From positions 1 through 64,000 of the forward strand of contig BOKO01000002.1 in the NCBI GenBank assembly GCA_016861025.1: DNA of 64,000 bases, read 5' to 3'. This document shows positions 30,069 to 39,467 of this stretch, in pieces. Each line of letters opens with the position of its first letter. Within the stretch, counting starts at the first letter, position 1. The stretch is from Chloroflexota bacterium. Lineage in GTDB: Bacteria > Chloroflexota > Anaerolineae > Caldilineales > Caldilineaceae. The notes beneath the pieces are model-generated. The model searched no databases and had not been told where the DNA came from. It saw only the letters and a program-made list of their open reading frames with translations. Position numbers and translations under genes: made by a program.

Positions 30069-31052
30069 ATGCAACACGCAAGCGCCGTGCGCGCCTTTAT
30101 CAAACACCACTATCGCCATTTCAACGCCGCCGCGCTGATCGACGCCGCTGAAGGTTACGTGCAGTTCATCGACAAGGGCGGCAAGATGCTCGTCACGCTG
30201 GCCGGCGCGATGAGCACCGCCGAGCTGGGGCTGTCGCTGGCGGAGATGATTCGCCAGGACAAGGTGCACGCCATCTCCTGCACCGGCGCCAACCTGGAGG
30301 AGGATGTCTACAACCTGGTGGCGCACAACTACTACGTGCGCGTGCCCAACTATCGCGACCTGACGCCGGAGGATGAGCACGAGCTGCTCTCGCGCCATCT
30401 CAACCGCGTCACCGACACCTGCATCCCCGAAGAAGAAGCGATCCGCCGCATCGAGGCCGCGATCCTGGAAGAGTGGACGGCGGCAGACCGCGCCGGCGAG
30501 CGCTATTTCCCGCACGAGTTTCTCTACCGGATTCTGCGCAGCGGCAAACTGGAGCAGTATTACCAGATCGACCCCAAGGATTCGTGGCTGCTGGCGGCGT
30601 GTGAGAAGAACCTGCCGATCTTCGTGCCCGGCTGGGAAGATTCTACGACCGGCAATATCTACGCCGGGCACTGCATCGCTGGGCACATCAAGAACATCCA
30701 CACCGTGCGCACCGGCATCGAGTATATGATGGTGCTGGCGGAGTGGTACATGCAGACCGCGGCGCAGACGCCCATCGGCTTTTTCCAGATCGGCGGCGGC
30801 ATTGCGGGCGACTTCCCGATCTGCGTCGTGCCGATGCTGCGCCAGGACCTGGAGCGCGACGACATCCCGCTGTGGGCGTACTTCTGCCAGATCAGCGACT
30901 CGACCACCAGCTACGGTTCCTACTCCGGCGCCGTGCCCAACGAGAAGATCACGTGGGAGAAGCTCGACATCAGTACGCCCAGGTTCATTGTCGAGAGCGA
31001 CGCAACGATCGTGGCGCCGCTGATCTTCGCTTATGTGTTGGGGAGCGATTAA
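30069..31052 (+). CDS. Deoxyhypusine synthase-family enzyme (polyamine synthase)
   Basis: The 327-residue protein is a clear deoxyhypusine synthase homologue: LAGAMSTAELGLSLAEMIR, ISCTGANLEED, IGGGIAGDFPIC, SYSGAVPNEKITWEKLD with the active-site lysine at 298. Bacteria have no eIF5A, so the true substrate is not deoxyhypusine on a protein. Bacterial homologues beside polyamine genes have been linked to homospermidine or spermidine-type products, transferring an aminobutyl group by NAD-dependent chemistry. Clustering with the decarboxylase and agmatinase supports putrescine as acceptor or donor. ATG 30069 has GGAGG 8 bases upstream. Confidence 0.85.
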   Translation: MQHASAVRAFIKHHYRHFNAAALIDAAEGYVQFIDKGGKMLVTLAGAMSTAELGLSLAEMIRQDKVHAISCTGANLEEDVYNLVAHNYYVRVPNYRDLTPEDEHELLSRHLNRVTDTCIPEEEAIRRIEAAILEEWTAADRAGERYFPHEFLYRILRSGKLEQYYQIDPKDSWLLAACEKNLPIFVPGWEDSTTGNIYAGHCIAGHIKNIHTVRTGIEYMMVLAEWYMQTAAQTPIGFFQIGGGIAGDFPICVVPMLRQDLERDDIPLWAYFCQISDSTTSYGSYSGAVPNEKITWEKLDISTPRFIVESDATIVAPLIFAYVLGSD

Positions 31053-32293
31053 GAGCGGTGCAGGTGATCTTGTCTGGCTGGCTGCTGATGCCGAAACCGC
31101 TGGAAGAACATGGCCAGACCAACTGCACCTGCAACGGTCAGCAGCAGCAGCGCCGGCAGATAACCCTGTAAGTGTCCAGGGTTATCTGGGGTTTGTGTGT
31201 TCATCTCTAGCAGGCGATCATGGGGCGGCAGGGTCAGCAGATAGGCAACAAGGTCATCCACCGCATCATCATCCAGCGGTCCGCCATACGCCTGCGACCA
31301 GCTACGCATCGTTGTACCAGGCACGCCTTGCACAACCACGGCACGCAACATCAGGTCGGGTCGCACCCCGTCCCAGACGCGTGCCATCACCGGGCCGCTT
31401 CCTCCTTGTTCACTTGCGCCGTGACACGCTGCGCAGTAGGCTTGATAAAGCAACAAGCCATGCGCAGCGTCACCGCGAACGGCAGGCGCTGTTGGTAGGG
31501 CAATTGGTGCCAGCAGTGCCGGGTCAAGCGGTTGAACCATCGTCTGGCGCACCACACCCGGCAATGCCGGCGGTGCATCCAACCGCTCGAACGCCTCAAT
31601 ATAGTTGACGATTAGCTTGATGTCGGTTGTCCGCAACGTACCACCCTGATTGATCGCAAAAGCTGGCATGTTGCTACCAGTCTTACCGCCCTGGATTGTG
31701 CGTTCAATGCGGTCACGCTCAAGACCCAGCCCCATCCGCCCAACAGCGTAATCCTGGTGACAACGATAACAATTCTGGGCATATAGCCACGCTCCGCGCG
31801 CCAGGGGATTGCTGTCCAGCGCCAACTGCAGGTCAGGTGGCAGCGGCGTCGGCGTTGGCGCGCCAGGGGTTGGCAGCAACGTTGCCTCTACAGGCGCGCC
31901 AGTGGTTGGCGGCGGCAACGGCGTTGGGGAGGGGAGTGGCGGCAAAGGCGGCAGCGCCAGTTCATTTCCCCGCTCTTCCCACGCCCCGATAAAGGCAGTT
32001 AGGGCGCCGATCTCTTTGACAGAAAGCGATCCGCCGTACGCAATACCCCAGTCAATGGCGCAGCCTTGCCGACTTTCGCCGCTGATTGCAGCTTTAAGCG
32101 CTTTGCTGGTCTTACCCTCGCCCAATCGCGCCTCTGCGTATGCGCCATGACAGCGAACGCAGTTGCCGGCATAGAGCCATGCACCGTGAACAATCGGATC
32201 GGCAAGTGGATCGCTGGAAGCATCCTGAGCGAGCGCACGAACAGGCGCTGCCAGCGCCAGCATTACCAGCAGCCAGGCAAGCACACGCATCAT
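31049..32293 (-). CDS. Membrane-anchored tri-heme cytochrome c
   Basis: The 414-residue protein has a signal peptide, three CxxCH heme sites (CVRCH, CYRCH, CAACH), each in a cytochrome c domain with a distal Met candidate, a Pro-rich linker between the first two, and a C-terminal membrane helix (LPALLLLTVAGAVGLAMFF). It overlaps the preceding cytochrome gene by 4 bases (ATGA) and is the last gene of a quinol-oxidising complex operon. It probably passes electrons from the Rieske/cytochrome b core to a terminal acceptor. Its 3' end overlaps the deoxyhypusine-synthase-like gene by 4 bases, tail to tail. Confidence 0.9.
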   Translation of the reverse strand: MMRVLAWLLVMLALAAPVRALAQDASSDPLADPIVHGAWLYAGNCVRCHGAYAEARLGEGKTSKALKAAISGESRQGCAIDWGIAYGGSLSVKEIGALTAFIGAWEERGNELALPPLPPLPSPTPLPPPTTGAPVEATLLPTPGAPTPTPLPPDLQLALDSNPLARGAWLYAQNCYRCHQDYAVGRMGLGLERDRIERTIQGGKTGSNMPAFAINQGGTLRTTDIKLIVNYIEAFERLDAPPALPGVVRQTMVQPLDPALLAPIALPTAPAVRGDAAHGLLLYQAYCAACHGASEQGGSGPVMARVWDGVRPDLMLRAVVVQGVPGTTMRSWSQAYGGPLDDDAVDDLVAYLLTLPPHDRLLEMNTQTPDNPGHLQGYLPALLLLTVAGAVGLAMFFQRFRHQQPARQDHLHRS

Positions 32294-33078
32294 TCCACCG
32301 TTAGTAAATAGGCAACAAGATCGGTCAGCTGGACATCGGTCATGATCGCCGCGCAGTCGCCTGGTCGCGCATACCCCTCCGCTACATGCGCCGCCGGGAT
32401 CAGCACCGATGCACGCAGATACTCTTCCGGCGAAACACCTGGCACCCGCTCACCTGCTCCAGCGCCGATACCGGTTAACGCGGGTCCGACATTGGCAACG
32501 CCGTCAGCATTATCGCCATGACAGGCGGCGCAGCCCGCTTCACCATACAGTTGACGACCACGCGCAATTTGGGCGGCGTCGCTAACGGCCAACGGCGTCG
32601 GTGTAGGCATTGGCGCCACGATCACTTCGCCCAATGCGGTTGGTTGCCAGTTGAGCACGAACGCTGTCAACGCCTCAATCTGGTCATAGCGCAAGGGGCC
32701 GCCGCTGGCGCGACTCCAGGGCGGCATAGCGACCTCACCATCACCTACATACAAAGGACGCGTGGCGGTGATGCGTCCGTTCGCAATCGTCGTAGCGACG
32801 TAATCATGCATCGATCCAGCCCAGCCAACTTCGCGCAGGCGCCCAGTGAAGAAATGAGCGTCGTGTAACGCCGGCCCCAACGCACCGAGACCTTCCCCGT
32901 TGCTACCATGACAAGTGCGACAATGTTGCTCGTACAGCAGCGCCCCCTGCTCGATCTGCCGCGCTCGATCAATTTGAGCAGCGGTAACCAGGCGCTGCTC
33001 CTCATGCACGCCCACTGTGACGAGCAGGGCGAGCAGCGCCAGGAATACGACAATGCCAGCGATCAAAATTCGTGACAT
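32290..33078 (-). CDS. Membrane-anchored di-heme cytochrome c
   Basis: The 262-residue protein has one N-terminal membrane anchor (about 6-24) and two cytochrome c domains with CRTCH and CAACH. Axial Met candidates are in VAMPPWSR and the C-terminal region. Di-heme cytochromes occupy the cytochrome c1 place in actinobacterial and related bc complexes. ATG 33078 lies 7 bases after the cytochrome b stop. It is translated with the flanking genes as one operon. Confidence 0.9.
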   Translation of the reverse strand: MSRILIAGIVVFLALLALLVTVGVHEEQRLVTAAQIDRARQIEQGALLYEQHCRTCHGSNGEGLGALGPALHDAHFFTGRLREVGWAGSMHDYVATTIANGRITATRPLYVGDGEVAMPPWSRASGGPLRYDQIEALTAFVLNWQPTALGEVIVAPMPTPTPLAVSDAAQIARGRQLYGEAGCAACHGDNADGVANVGPALTGIGAGAGERVPGVSPEEYLRASVLIPAAHVAEGYARPGDCAAIMTDVQLTDLVAYLLTVE

Positions 33079-33085
33079 AGGCTTT

Positions 33086-34648
33086 TTATGGACGCAGTGC
33101 TGCGTGCTCCGGGTTGCGATCACGATGAAGATAGATGGTGCGCGTGTAGGTGCGCAATGTATCTACATCTGGTGGCTGCCATATAATGCGCAGGGTCACC
33201 GCCTTCAGATTCGCCTGACGCTCAATAATTTCAACAAATGCCGTGCCCTGGTTGAGGTCACCGGCACGACTGGCATCCTCGACCAGGTGAGCAAACGTTG
33301 TCAGCATATCCCGCAGTTCGGGTGCAATGTCCGTAGGAAGCGGCTGATCCAGTGCATACGCGCCAGGCGTCAATGCCGCATAGGGCAGACGTCGGAATGC
33401 GCCCTCACCTTCTTCTGGCGCCAGCTGTTCGACAATCGCAACTGCTGACGACATAACGACACCATACGATGCAGTGCCCATGTAGGTGAGCACGCCCACG
33501 CTGACTGCCAGCAGTAGTCCTAGCGTCATTGCGACCGGGCGGCGTTGCCAACGCCGCACCGGGTTTCGATCCCAATAGGGCAGCGCTGCCAATAGTATGA
33601 AGCTGATCAAGGGAATCATCACGCCCATTAGCGTTTTGTCGCCCAATTTAAGCAGTCCCTGCACCCAAAGAAAGAACCAGGGCGCCTGCGTGTTAAGCGG
33701 TGTATGCAAGGGATCGGCATGTTGTTCCAACGGGGCATCAAACCAGAAGTAGGCTCCTGCCAGAAGCGCCAATAACGCTGCTGCGGTGACAAGGACTTCG
33801 CGTAAGAAGATCGTGGGCAGAAAGTCGATCTTCCGCGTGGCGGACTGGCGCATTGCTACTGGCATCTCGCCCTCTTCCACCGATGCAGGCAGCGAGATGC
33901 CGTGGTGACGCGCCACACGATAATAATGAACCGCCAACAACAGCACGCCAACAAGCGGCAGCAACAACACGTGCAGCAAATAGAAACGCAACAGCCCATC
34001 AGCACCAATCTCCGATGCACCGCGCAGTAGCAGATTCAACTCTGTGCCGATCAACGGCGTTGCTTGCGCCATACTGGTGCCGATCGTGACCGCCCAATAC
34101 GCCAGTTGATCCCAGGGCAGTAAGTAGCCACTAAACGATAGCAGCAACGTCACACCCAAGAGAAATACGCCGGTCAGCCATGTGAACGCGCGTGGGCCTT
34201 TGTAGCTGCCGGTTACGAAGACGCGCACCATGTGCAGCACTACGACAATGACCATCGCCTCGGCTGCCAACCTGTGCAAGTCACGCAATAATGCACCAAA
34301 CGGGACATAGTAGGTAATAGCAATCACAGATGCATAGGCTTGTTCCGGGGTCGGGGCATAAAAAATCATTAACAGGATGCCTGTGACGAATTCCACCACA
34401 AACAATACCACGGCGAGGAGACCGAGGAACCAGGTATGCGTGATCCATGTCGCGGCAGCCGGGTACGTGCGCGGGCGAAGATGGAGAAAGAAACTGTTGG
34501 TATGCGCGCGGTAGCGTGGATTTGGTCGTTCCGTGGGCGGGTCGCCGCGCAGCAAGGCGCGTACTTCATGCCAGCTTAGCCCAGCGAAGACGCTACGCCG
34601 TGGTTGCTGACGCGTTGTCTGCTCGCTGGCTGTTGGTTCACGGCTCAT
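33086..34648 (-). CDS. Cytochrome b (b6/subunit-IV fused) of a quinol-cytochrome c oxidoreductase
   Basis: The 520-residue membrane protein joins a cytochrome b6-like half with a subunit-IV-like half. Heme ligands are His125/His139 and His226/His241; the 14 residues between the second pair are the b6f-type spacing rather than the 13 of mitochondrial cytochrome b. The quinol-oxidation (Qo) motif, usually PEWY, is APWFF at 322-326, so the glutamate is missing. Beyond the last helix is a soluble domain of roughly 110 residues that I cannot assign. It overlaps the Rieske gene by 4 bases. With menaquinone likely in this phylum, it is probably a menaquinol oxidase core. Confidence 0.92.
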   Translation of the reverse strand: MSREPTASEQTTRQQPRRSVFAGLSWHEVRALLRGDPPTERPNPRYRAHTNSFFLHLRPRTYPAAATWITHTWFLGLLAVVLFVVEFVTGILLMIFYAPTPEQAYASVIAITYYVPFGALLRDLHRLAAEAMVIVVVLHMVRVFVTGSYKGPRAFTWLTGVFLLGVTLLLSFSGYLLPWDQLAYWAVTIGTSMAQATPLIGTELNLLLRGASEIGADGLLRFYLLHVLLLPLVGVLLLAVHYYRVARHHGISLPASVEEGEMPVAMRQSATRKIDFLPTIFLREVLVTAAALLALLAGAYFWFDAPLEQHADPLHTPLNTQAPWFFLWVQGLLKLGDKTLMGVMIPLISFILLAALPYWDRNPVRRWQRRPVAMTLGLLLAVSVGVLTYMGTASYGVVMSSAVAIVEQLAPEEGEGAFRRLPYAALTPGAYALDQPLPTDIAPELRDMLTTFAHLVEDASRAGDLNQGTAFVEIIERQANLKAVTLRIIWQPPDVDTLRTYTRTIYLHRDRNPEHAALRP

Positions 34649-35214
34649 GCAACTGGCGCTCCTGTTGCCTCCAGAGTAATATCAACAATGATGTGTAGGC
34701 TTGCGGATGAATCGACGTCTGCACCTGCCAGTGGCGCCGCCTGCACGCCTGCCGCAAAATCTGTACTGGCGACTACAGCGCCCTCGGGATTGACGATTTT
34801 GACGGCAAAGCGATCCATACTGCGCGGCGCCGGTCCCGTGAGATAGCGCCCGGATGCATCAAAACGCGACCCATGACAGGGACAGGCAAATTCATGCGCC
34901 TGCTCGTCCCATCCCAGCAAGCAATCCAGATGCGTACAAACCCCATCGAGCGCAGCCACGCCTTCCTGCGTTTGTGTAAGCCAAAAACGACCATCAGGGA
35001 ACGCACGCGGTGCATCTCCTGGTGAAGGCAGATCAGCGACTGTCCCTGCGTTAAAGCTCGTAGGCTGTCGCGCCGCACGCGAAGCCCGGACAAATCCATA
35101 GGTCAGTTGAGTCGCTTTTGTAGCCGCTGCCGTGGCAGCCAACAGCCAAATCCACGCCAGTATCTCGCGTCGATCGATGCCTTGCAGTGGGTGAGAAATC
35201 TCTGTCTTGCGCAT
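34645..35214 (-). CDS. Rieske iron-sulfur protein of the bc-type complex
   Basis: The 189-residue protein has an N-terminal membrane helix (about 18-35) preceded by RR, possibly a Tat signal anchor. The Rieske cluster motifs are CTHLDC (Cys93, His95, disulfide Cys98) and CPCHGS (Cys111, disulfide Cys113, His114). The [2Fe-2S] cluster takes the first electron from quinol at the Qo site of the cytochrome b encoded next. It is the first gene of the four-gene complex. About 40 residues follow the fold and are not conserved. Confidence 0.93.
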   Translation of the reverse strand: MRKTEISHPLQGIDRREILAWIWLLAATAAATKATQLTYGFVRASRAARQPTSFNAGTVADLPSPGDAPRAFPDGRFWLTQTQEGVAALDGVCTHLDCLLGWDEQAHEFACPCHGSRFDASGRYLTGPAPRSMDRFAVKIVNPEGAVVASTDFAAGVQAAPLAGADVDSSASLHIIVDITLEATGAPVA

Positions 35215-35425
35215 ATATCAAAAGGCTACCGCTGATACGTTAATGGATGACTAGCGGATCATTATCAATCATTAACTGGAATTGAGCTTACAAATTAACG
35301 ATTGATTGATGTTCGTGATTCACACTTGACATTGCAAAGTGAACCGGAGCAGGCCATTGTGACCGATCCGGTAGCTGTGCATGAAGTAACCATACGATTT
35401 AGCAGTACCCAAAGGAGCATTGATC

Positions 35426-36940
35426 ATGTTTCAAGTTTTTCGTCCAGGACAAATAATCGGGATAGTCGGAATGTTCGTGTTGCTGGCGCTGTTGTTGCCC
35501 GGTGGCGCAGCGCTGGCGCAGGACGATCCAGGCTTGTTGCTGCCGCTTGACGATCCATTTGCACCATTCCTGGAGTCACGCGCTTACGCGGCGGCGCAGG
35601 GCGCCACGGCAGAGTTCCGCAAAATGGAGTGGGTTGCTCTGGATACGATTAACAATCGTGTCTACTGGGCGATGAGCGAAGTCAGCAAAGGCATGTCTGA
35701 CGGGGCAGGCGACATTAACGTCGAAGAGAACAAATGTGGCATCGTATATGCTGGCGACCTTGATGCAGACTACAACATCAGTCGCATCTACCCTTACATC
35801 GTCGGCGGGCCGTATAACAAAGATGACGCCGCCAATCGCTGCGATGTCAACAATATTGCCAATCCGGACAACCTGTTTGTTGATCTGCAGGGAAATCTCT
35901 GGATCGGCGAAGACACCTCGTACCACCAAAACAATGTTCTCTGGATGTATGATGGTGAGAAACTGCATCGTTTTGCCACTGTCCCGCTGGGCGCAGAAAC
36001 AACCGGTGTACGTGTGCTGAATGACGGCACCATCTTCTTCAATGTGCAGCACCCCAGCGGCGCCAACCCTCATCCGTTCAACCGTGGTCTGATCGGTGTC
36101 GTAACCGGCTTCAAAGCTGGTGATGAATTTGAGGAGATTGCAGTGCCAGAGGGCGCCGACCAAACGCGCGTGCAAGTCGCTGCGGGCAACTATCAAATCC
36201 TGGCACGCGTCGGTGAACTGATTCCTGAAGATGTGCGCGGGGAACGCTTTGGACAGCTTGTCGCTGTCACGGGTGAAACGCTTGGCGTGTGCAATCACCC
36301 TGACGCCAACATGTTCCTGCCCACGGTCGAGGATGAGAGCGAAGGCTACCTGTACACAAACTTCGAATGTGAACCGGGCGCGGTAAGCCGCATCTATATT
36401 CGCTTCAATGGCGAAACGTGGGATGTGTTGGATGGCGAAAACGTGGACTTCTCCAGCGTGATGGGTACGTGGGTCAACTGCGGCGGTGCAGTCAGCCCCT
36501 GGAACACTGCCCTGACTGCCGAAGAGTATGAACCGATCGCCTCCGTGAATGATTGGGCCGAAAGCGTTGCTGCAATGTCAGCGTACCTGGGTGAACAGGC
36601 GAACCCCTACGATTATGGCTTCATTGTCGAGATGATGCCTGACCCAGATGGAGACGGCGTAGAGAGCATCGTTCAGAAACGCTATGCGATGGGGCGCTTT
36701 AGCCACGAGAATGCGGTTGTCATGCCTGACAACAAGACAGTCTATCACGGCGATGATGGTACGAATGTTGTCTTCTTCAAGTTCGTGGCGGACGAAGCAG
36801 GCGACCTGAGTGCTGGCACCCTTTACGCTGCTAAGGCAACCCAGAACGATGACGGCAGCTTCGACTTTGAGTGGATTGAGCTTGGCAGGGGCAGCGATGA
36901 CGAAATCGCTGAAGCAATCCGCATGATGGAACTGCCCTGA
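35426..36940 (+). CDS. Secreted PhoX-like (DUF839) protein
   Basis: The 504-residue protein has a signal peptide (GIVGMFVLLALLLPGGAALAQ) and a propeller-like domain of the PhoX/DUF839 family: EWVALDTINNRVYWAMSE, CGIVYAGDLD, NPDNLFVDLQGNLWIGEDT, FSHENAVVMPDNKTVYHGDD. PhoX enzymes are calcium/iron alkaline phosphatases, but this branch is shorter and phosphatase activity is not assured. AAAGGAG lies 8 bases before ATG 35426. Upstream, TTAACT, TTACAA and TTAACG repeats (35271-35300) look like weak Pho-box repeats. Confidence 0.75.
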   Translation: MFQVFRPGQIIGIVGMFVLLALLLPGGAALAQDDPGLLLPLDDPFAPFLESRAYAAAQGATAEFRKMEWVALDTINNRVYWAMSEVSKGMSDGAGDINVEENKCGIVYAGDLDADYNISRIYPYIVGGPYNKDDAANRCDVNNIANPDNLFVDLQGNLWIGEDTSYHQNNVLWMYDGEKLHRFATVPLGAETTGVRVLNDGTIFFNVQHPSGANPHPFNRGLIGVVTGFKAGDEFEEIAVPEGADQTRVQVAAGNYQILARVGELIPEDVRGERFGQLVAVTGETLGVCNHPDANMFLPTVEDESEGYLYTNFECEPGAVSRIYIRFNGETWDVLDGENVDFSSVMGTWVNCGGAVSPWNTALTAEEYEPIASVNDWAESVAAMSAYLGEQANPYDYGFIVEMMPDPDGDGVESIVQKRYAMGRFSHENAVVMPDNKTVYHGDDGTNVVFFKFVADEAGDLSAGTLYAAKATQNDDGSFDFEWIELGRGSDDEIAEAIRMMELP

Positions 36941-36990
36941 GATTCGTTTACAGGATTGCCACCGGTTCAGGCGCAAGATAAAGGCTTTCG

Positions 36991-37022
36991 AGGCAGCCAA
37001 CCACGCAGGCGGTTGGCTGCCT
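36991..37022. terminator. Hairpin between convergent PhoX-like and phosphohexomutase genes
   Basis: AGGCAGCCAACC (36991-37002) and GGTTGGCTGCCT (37011-37022) form a perfect 12-pair stem with an 8-base loop. U-tracts are weak on both sides. Its place between two convergent stops makes a bidirectional terminator likely. Confidence 0.75.
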
Positions 37023-37037
37023 TGGCATTAAGAGCAA

Positions 37038-38516
37038 TTATGTTGTGACCAGCGCCGCGATCTGCGCTTCCGCCAGCGCAGCCCCCTCTTTGAGCAGCGC
37101 CTTGACCTGCGCATCGGTGCGCGCTTCGGCATAGATGCGCAGCACTGGCTCGGTGCCGCTTGGGCGGATCAGCAGCCAGCTATTGTCGGCGAGAATATAT
37201 TTGACGCCGTCGCGGTCGCTGATCTGGGCGATGCGTTCACCGGCCAGCGCGTGCGGCGCGTGCGCCATCAGCCCGGCGACCAGATCGGCTTTCTTGAACG
37301 GGCGCACCGGCTGGTCGATGCGCCCATAGCGGAAGACGCCCACGTCCTCTGCCGCCATCAGTTCGTCGAGCAGCACGCCCAGCGGCTTACGCTGCGTCGC
37401 AACGACCTCCGCCAGCAGCAACCCCATCAACACGCCGTCGCCTTCGGGGATGTGCCCCAGGATGCTGATGCCGCCGCTCTCCTCACCGCCGATCAACACC
37501 GGCTCGCGCAGCATGTGGTCGGTGATGTGGTTGAAACCGACCGGCGTCTCGTAGATGTCCAGCCCGTAGCGCGCTGCCAGCCGGTTGAGCATCTGCGTGG
37601 TGCTGACCGTCTTGACCACGCTGCCGCGCAGGTTGCGCCGGCTGACCAAATGTTCGAGCAGCAGCGCCATGATGCAATGCGGGTCAATAAACTGACCGGT
37701 GACATCGACCGCACCGATGCGGTCGGCGTCGCCGTCGGTCGCCAAACCGAGATGATAATCGCCGGCGCGCATCGTCTCGATCAGCGGCTCCAGGTGACGC
37801 GCAATCGGCTCCGGGTGGATGCCGTTGAAGCCGGGATTCATTTCGTTGCGCAGTTCATGCACCTGACAGCCCGCCTCGCGCAGCAGGCGCGCCAGATAGA
37901 TGCGGCCCGCACCGTACATCGGATCGACTGCTACGGAGAGGTTGGCGGCTGCGATCTGGTCGAAGTCGACCAGTCTACGCACATGCGCCCCATACGCCGG
38001 GAAGGGATCGAAGCGCGTCACCAACCCCTGCGCAATCGCGTCCTCGATGTCGATGCGTTTGGGCGGCGCGCCGTTGGCGGCTGTGATGCGCCGCTCGATG
38101 TCCTTGCAGTCGGCCGGGCTGGCGGAGCCGCCGAACGCCGCCTTGAACTTGATGCCGTTGTAGCGCGGTGGGTTGTGGCTGGCGGTGATCATCACGCCGC
38201 CGTCGGCATGTTTGTCGACGATGGCGTAGCTGGTGACGGGCGTCGGCGAGTCGCTGCGCGTCAGCCAGACGTGTACGCCGTTGGCGGCAAGCACCTCGGC
38301 GACAGCCATGGCGTAGCGGTCGCTGAGAAAGCGGGTGTCGAAACCAACCACCAGTGCAGGGCGCGGCTGCGGCGCGGCGCCGTTGGTATGAGAGCGGACG
38401 GCGTGGTCAGCCAACGTCTTTTCGGCGATGGCTTGCGCCACTTTGCGAACATTCTCGAAGGTAAAATCCTCGCTGATGACGGCGCGCCAGCCGTCGGTGC
38501 CAAAGTGGATAGACAT
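37038..38516 (-). CDS. Phosphoglucomutase/phosphomannomutase family protein
   Basis: This 492-residue phosphohexomutase interconverts sugar 1- and 6-phosphates. Ser113 in TASHNPP is the phosphorylated residue, DGDADR binds magnesium, GEESGG recognises the sugar and RPSGTEP binds the phosphate. Family motifs do not separate glucose from mannose specificity. ATG 38516 has AGGAAG 7 bases upstream, and FGTDGWR at the N-terminus is conserved, so an upstream extension is not used. It is monocistronic and faces the PhoX-like gene. Confidence 0.93.
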   Translation of the reverse strand: MSIHFGTDGWRAVISEDFTFENVRKVAQAIAEKTLADHAVRSHTNGAAPQPRPALVVGFDTRFLSDRYAMAVAEVLAANGVHVWLTRSDSPTPVTSYAIVDKHADGGVMITASHNPPRYNGIKFKAAFGGSASPADCKDIERRITAANGAPPKRIDIEDAIAQGLVTRFDPFPAYGAHVRRLVDFDQIAAANLSVAVDPMYGAGRIYLARLLREAGCQVHELRNEMNPGFNGIHPEPIARHLEPLIETMRAGDYHLGLATDGDADRIGAVDVTGQFIDPHCIMALLLEHLVSRRNLRGSVVKTVSTTQMLNRLAARYGLDIYETPVGFNHITDHMLREPVLIGGEESGGISILGHIPEGDGVLMGLLLAEVVATQRKPLGVLLDELMAAEDVGVFRYGRIDQPVRPFKKADLVAGLMAHAPHALAGERIAQISDRDGVKYILADNSWLLIRPSGTEPVLRIYAEARTDAQVKALLKEGAALAEAQIAALVTT

Positions 38517-38730
38517 AGATCGACTTCCTGTGTTTGTGAACAAAAACTTTGCGCTGTGCCGCGTCGAAAGACGACAACGACTCGATTTTACCACGCGTCC
38601 GTGGATCGCCTGGCTTTGTGGACATGGTATACTGCAATTACGAAATTACGAGAACGGGCGACGGCGTTTCGCCCCTTGCAACTCGTCCCTCATCACCAAT
38701 TCAGCAACGACGCAGAAAGGAAGATGACCT

Positions 38731-39216
38731 ATGCAATTGACCACAGTGCGCATCGAAAAGCCGGAGGAAATCAACTTTATCCTTGGTCAGAGTCACTTCA
38801 TCAAAACCGTTGAGGACATCCACGAGGCATTGGTGACTGCCGTGCCGGGCATCAAGTTCGGGCTGGCCTTTTGCGAAGCGTCGGGACCGGCGTTGGTGCG
38901 CTGGTCGGGCACGGACGACGCCATGATCGCGCTGGCAAAGCAGAACGCGCTGGCGCTGGCGTGCGGCCACAGCTTCATCGTCTTTCTGGGGCCGGGGTTC
39001 TATCCGGTCAATGTGCTGAAGACCGTGCAGGGCGTGCCCGAAGTCTGTCGCATCTTTTGCGCCACCGCAAACCCAACAGAAGTTATTGTTGCCGAGACCG
39101 AGCAAGGGCGTGGCATTCTCGGCGTGATCGACGGCATGAAGAGTCAGGGCATTGAAGGTGAAGAAGAGATTGCAGCGCGCAAGGCATTGCTGCGGCGTTT
39201 TGGCTACAAGCTGTGA
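38731..39216 (+). CDS. Adenosine-specific kinase family protein (PF04008)
   Basis: The 161-residue protein matches the archaeal/bacterial adenosine-specific kinase family over its whole length: PEEINFILGQSHFIKTVED, FGLAFCEASGPALVRWSG, GHSFIVFLGPGFYPVNVL, ATANPTEVIVAE, GRGILGVIDG. A structural homologue binds adenosine nucleotides, but the cellular role is unclear. An extended -10 (TGGTATACT) lies about 100 bases upstream. The small gene at 39222 follows closely. Confidence 0.9.
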   Translation: MQLTTVRIEKPEEINFILGQSHFIKTVEDIHEALVTAVPGIKFGLAFCEASGPALVRWSGTDDAMIALAKQNALALACGHSFIVFLGPGFYPVNVLKTVQGVPEVCRIFCATANPTEVIVAETEQGRGILGVIDGMKSQGIEGEEEIAARKALLRRFGYKL

Positions 39217-39221
39217 GAACA

Positions 39222-39467
39222 ATGGACGAGACAAAACCATTAGCCTGGATGTGGTCCACCGAAGGCGAAGTTTACGGTCTTTCGGTGGATGAGGAGACGC
39301 ACAAACTGCGCTGGTTCGCCAATGCCGGCTGTCTCTGCGACTGGGACGACAGCGAGGTCGATCAGACGCCGGCGCAGTTTCTGGCGTGTGGCGTCCCTGG
39401 GCGGATTGCAGAGCCGGATGCAGATACGCTGGCGGAGATTGTACAGCGGGTGGGCGCCCTGGTGTAA
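39222..39467 (+). CDS. Hypothetical protein, 81 residues
   Basis: I do not recognise this protein. It is acidic, has two close cysteines (GCLCDWDDSE) and a helical C-terminus (TLAEIVQRVGALV). A GTG at 39213 overlapping the previous stop is an alternative start. Six-base spacing makes it co-transcribed with the adenosine-specific kinase gene. A perfect hairpin covers its stop codon (39454-39481). Confidence 0.65.
   Translation: MDETKPLAWMWSTEGEVYGLSVDEETHKLRWFANAGCLCDWDDSEVDQTPAQFLACGVPGRIAEPDADTLAEIVQRVGALV

Noticed and set aside
30069..31052. True deoxyhypusine synthase acting on eIF5A
   Set aside because: The genome is bacterial in all other genes here and the neighbours make putrescine; eIF5A is archaeal/eukaryotic.
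37251..38813. 520-codon plus-strand frame opposite the phosphohexomutase
   Set aside because: The minus strand carries all four phosphohexomutase motifs; the plus frame has none and is a codon-bias shadow in GC-rich DNA.
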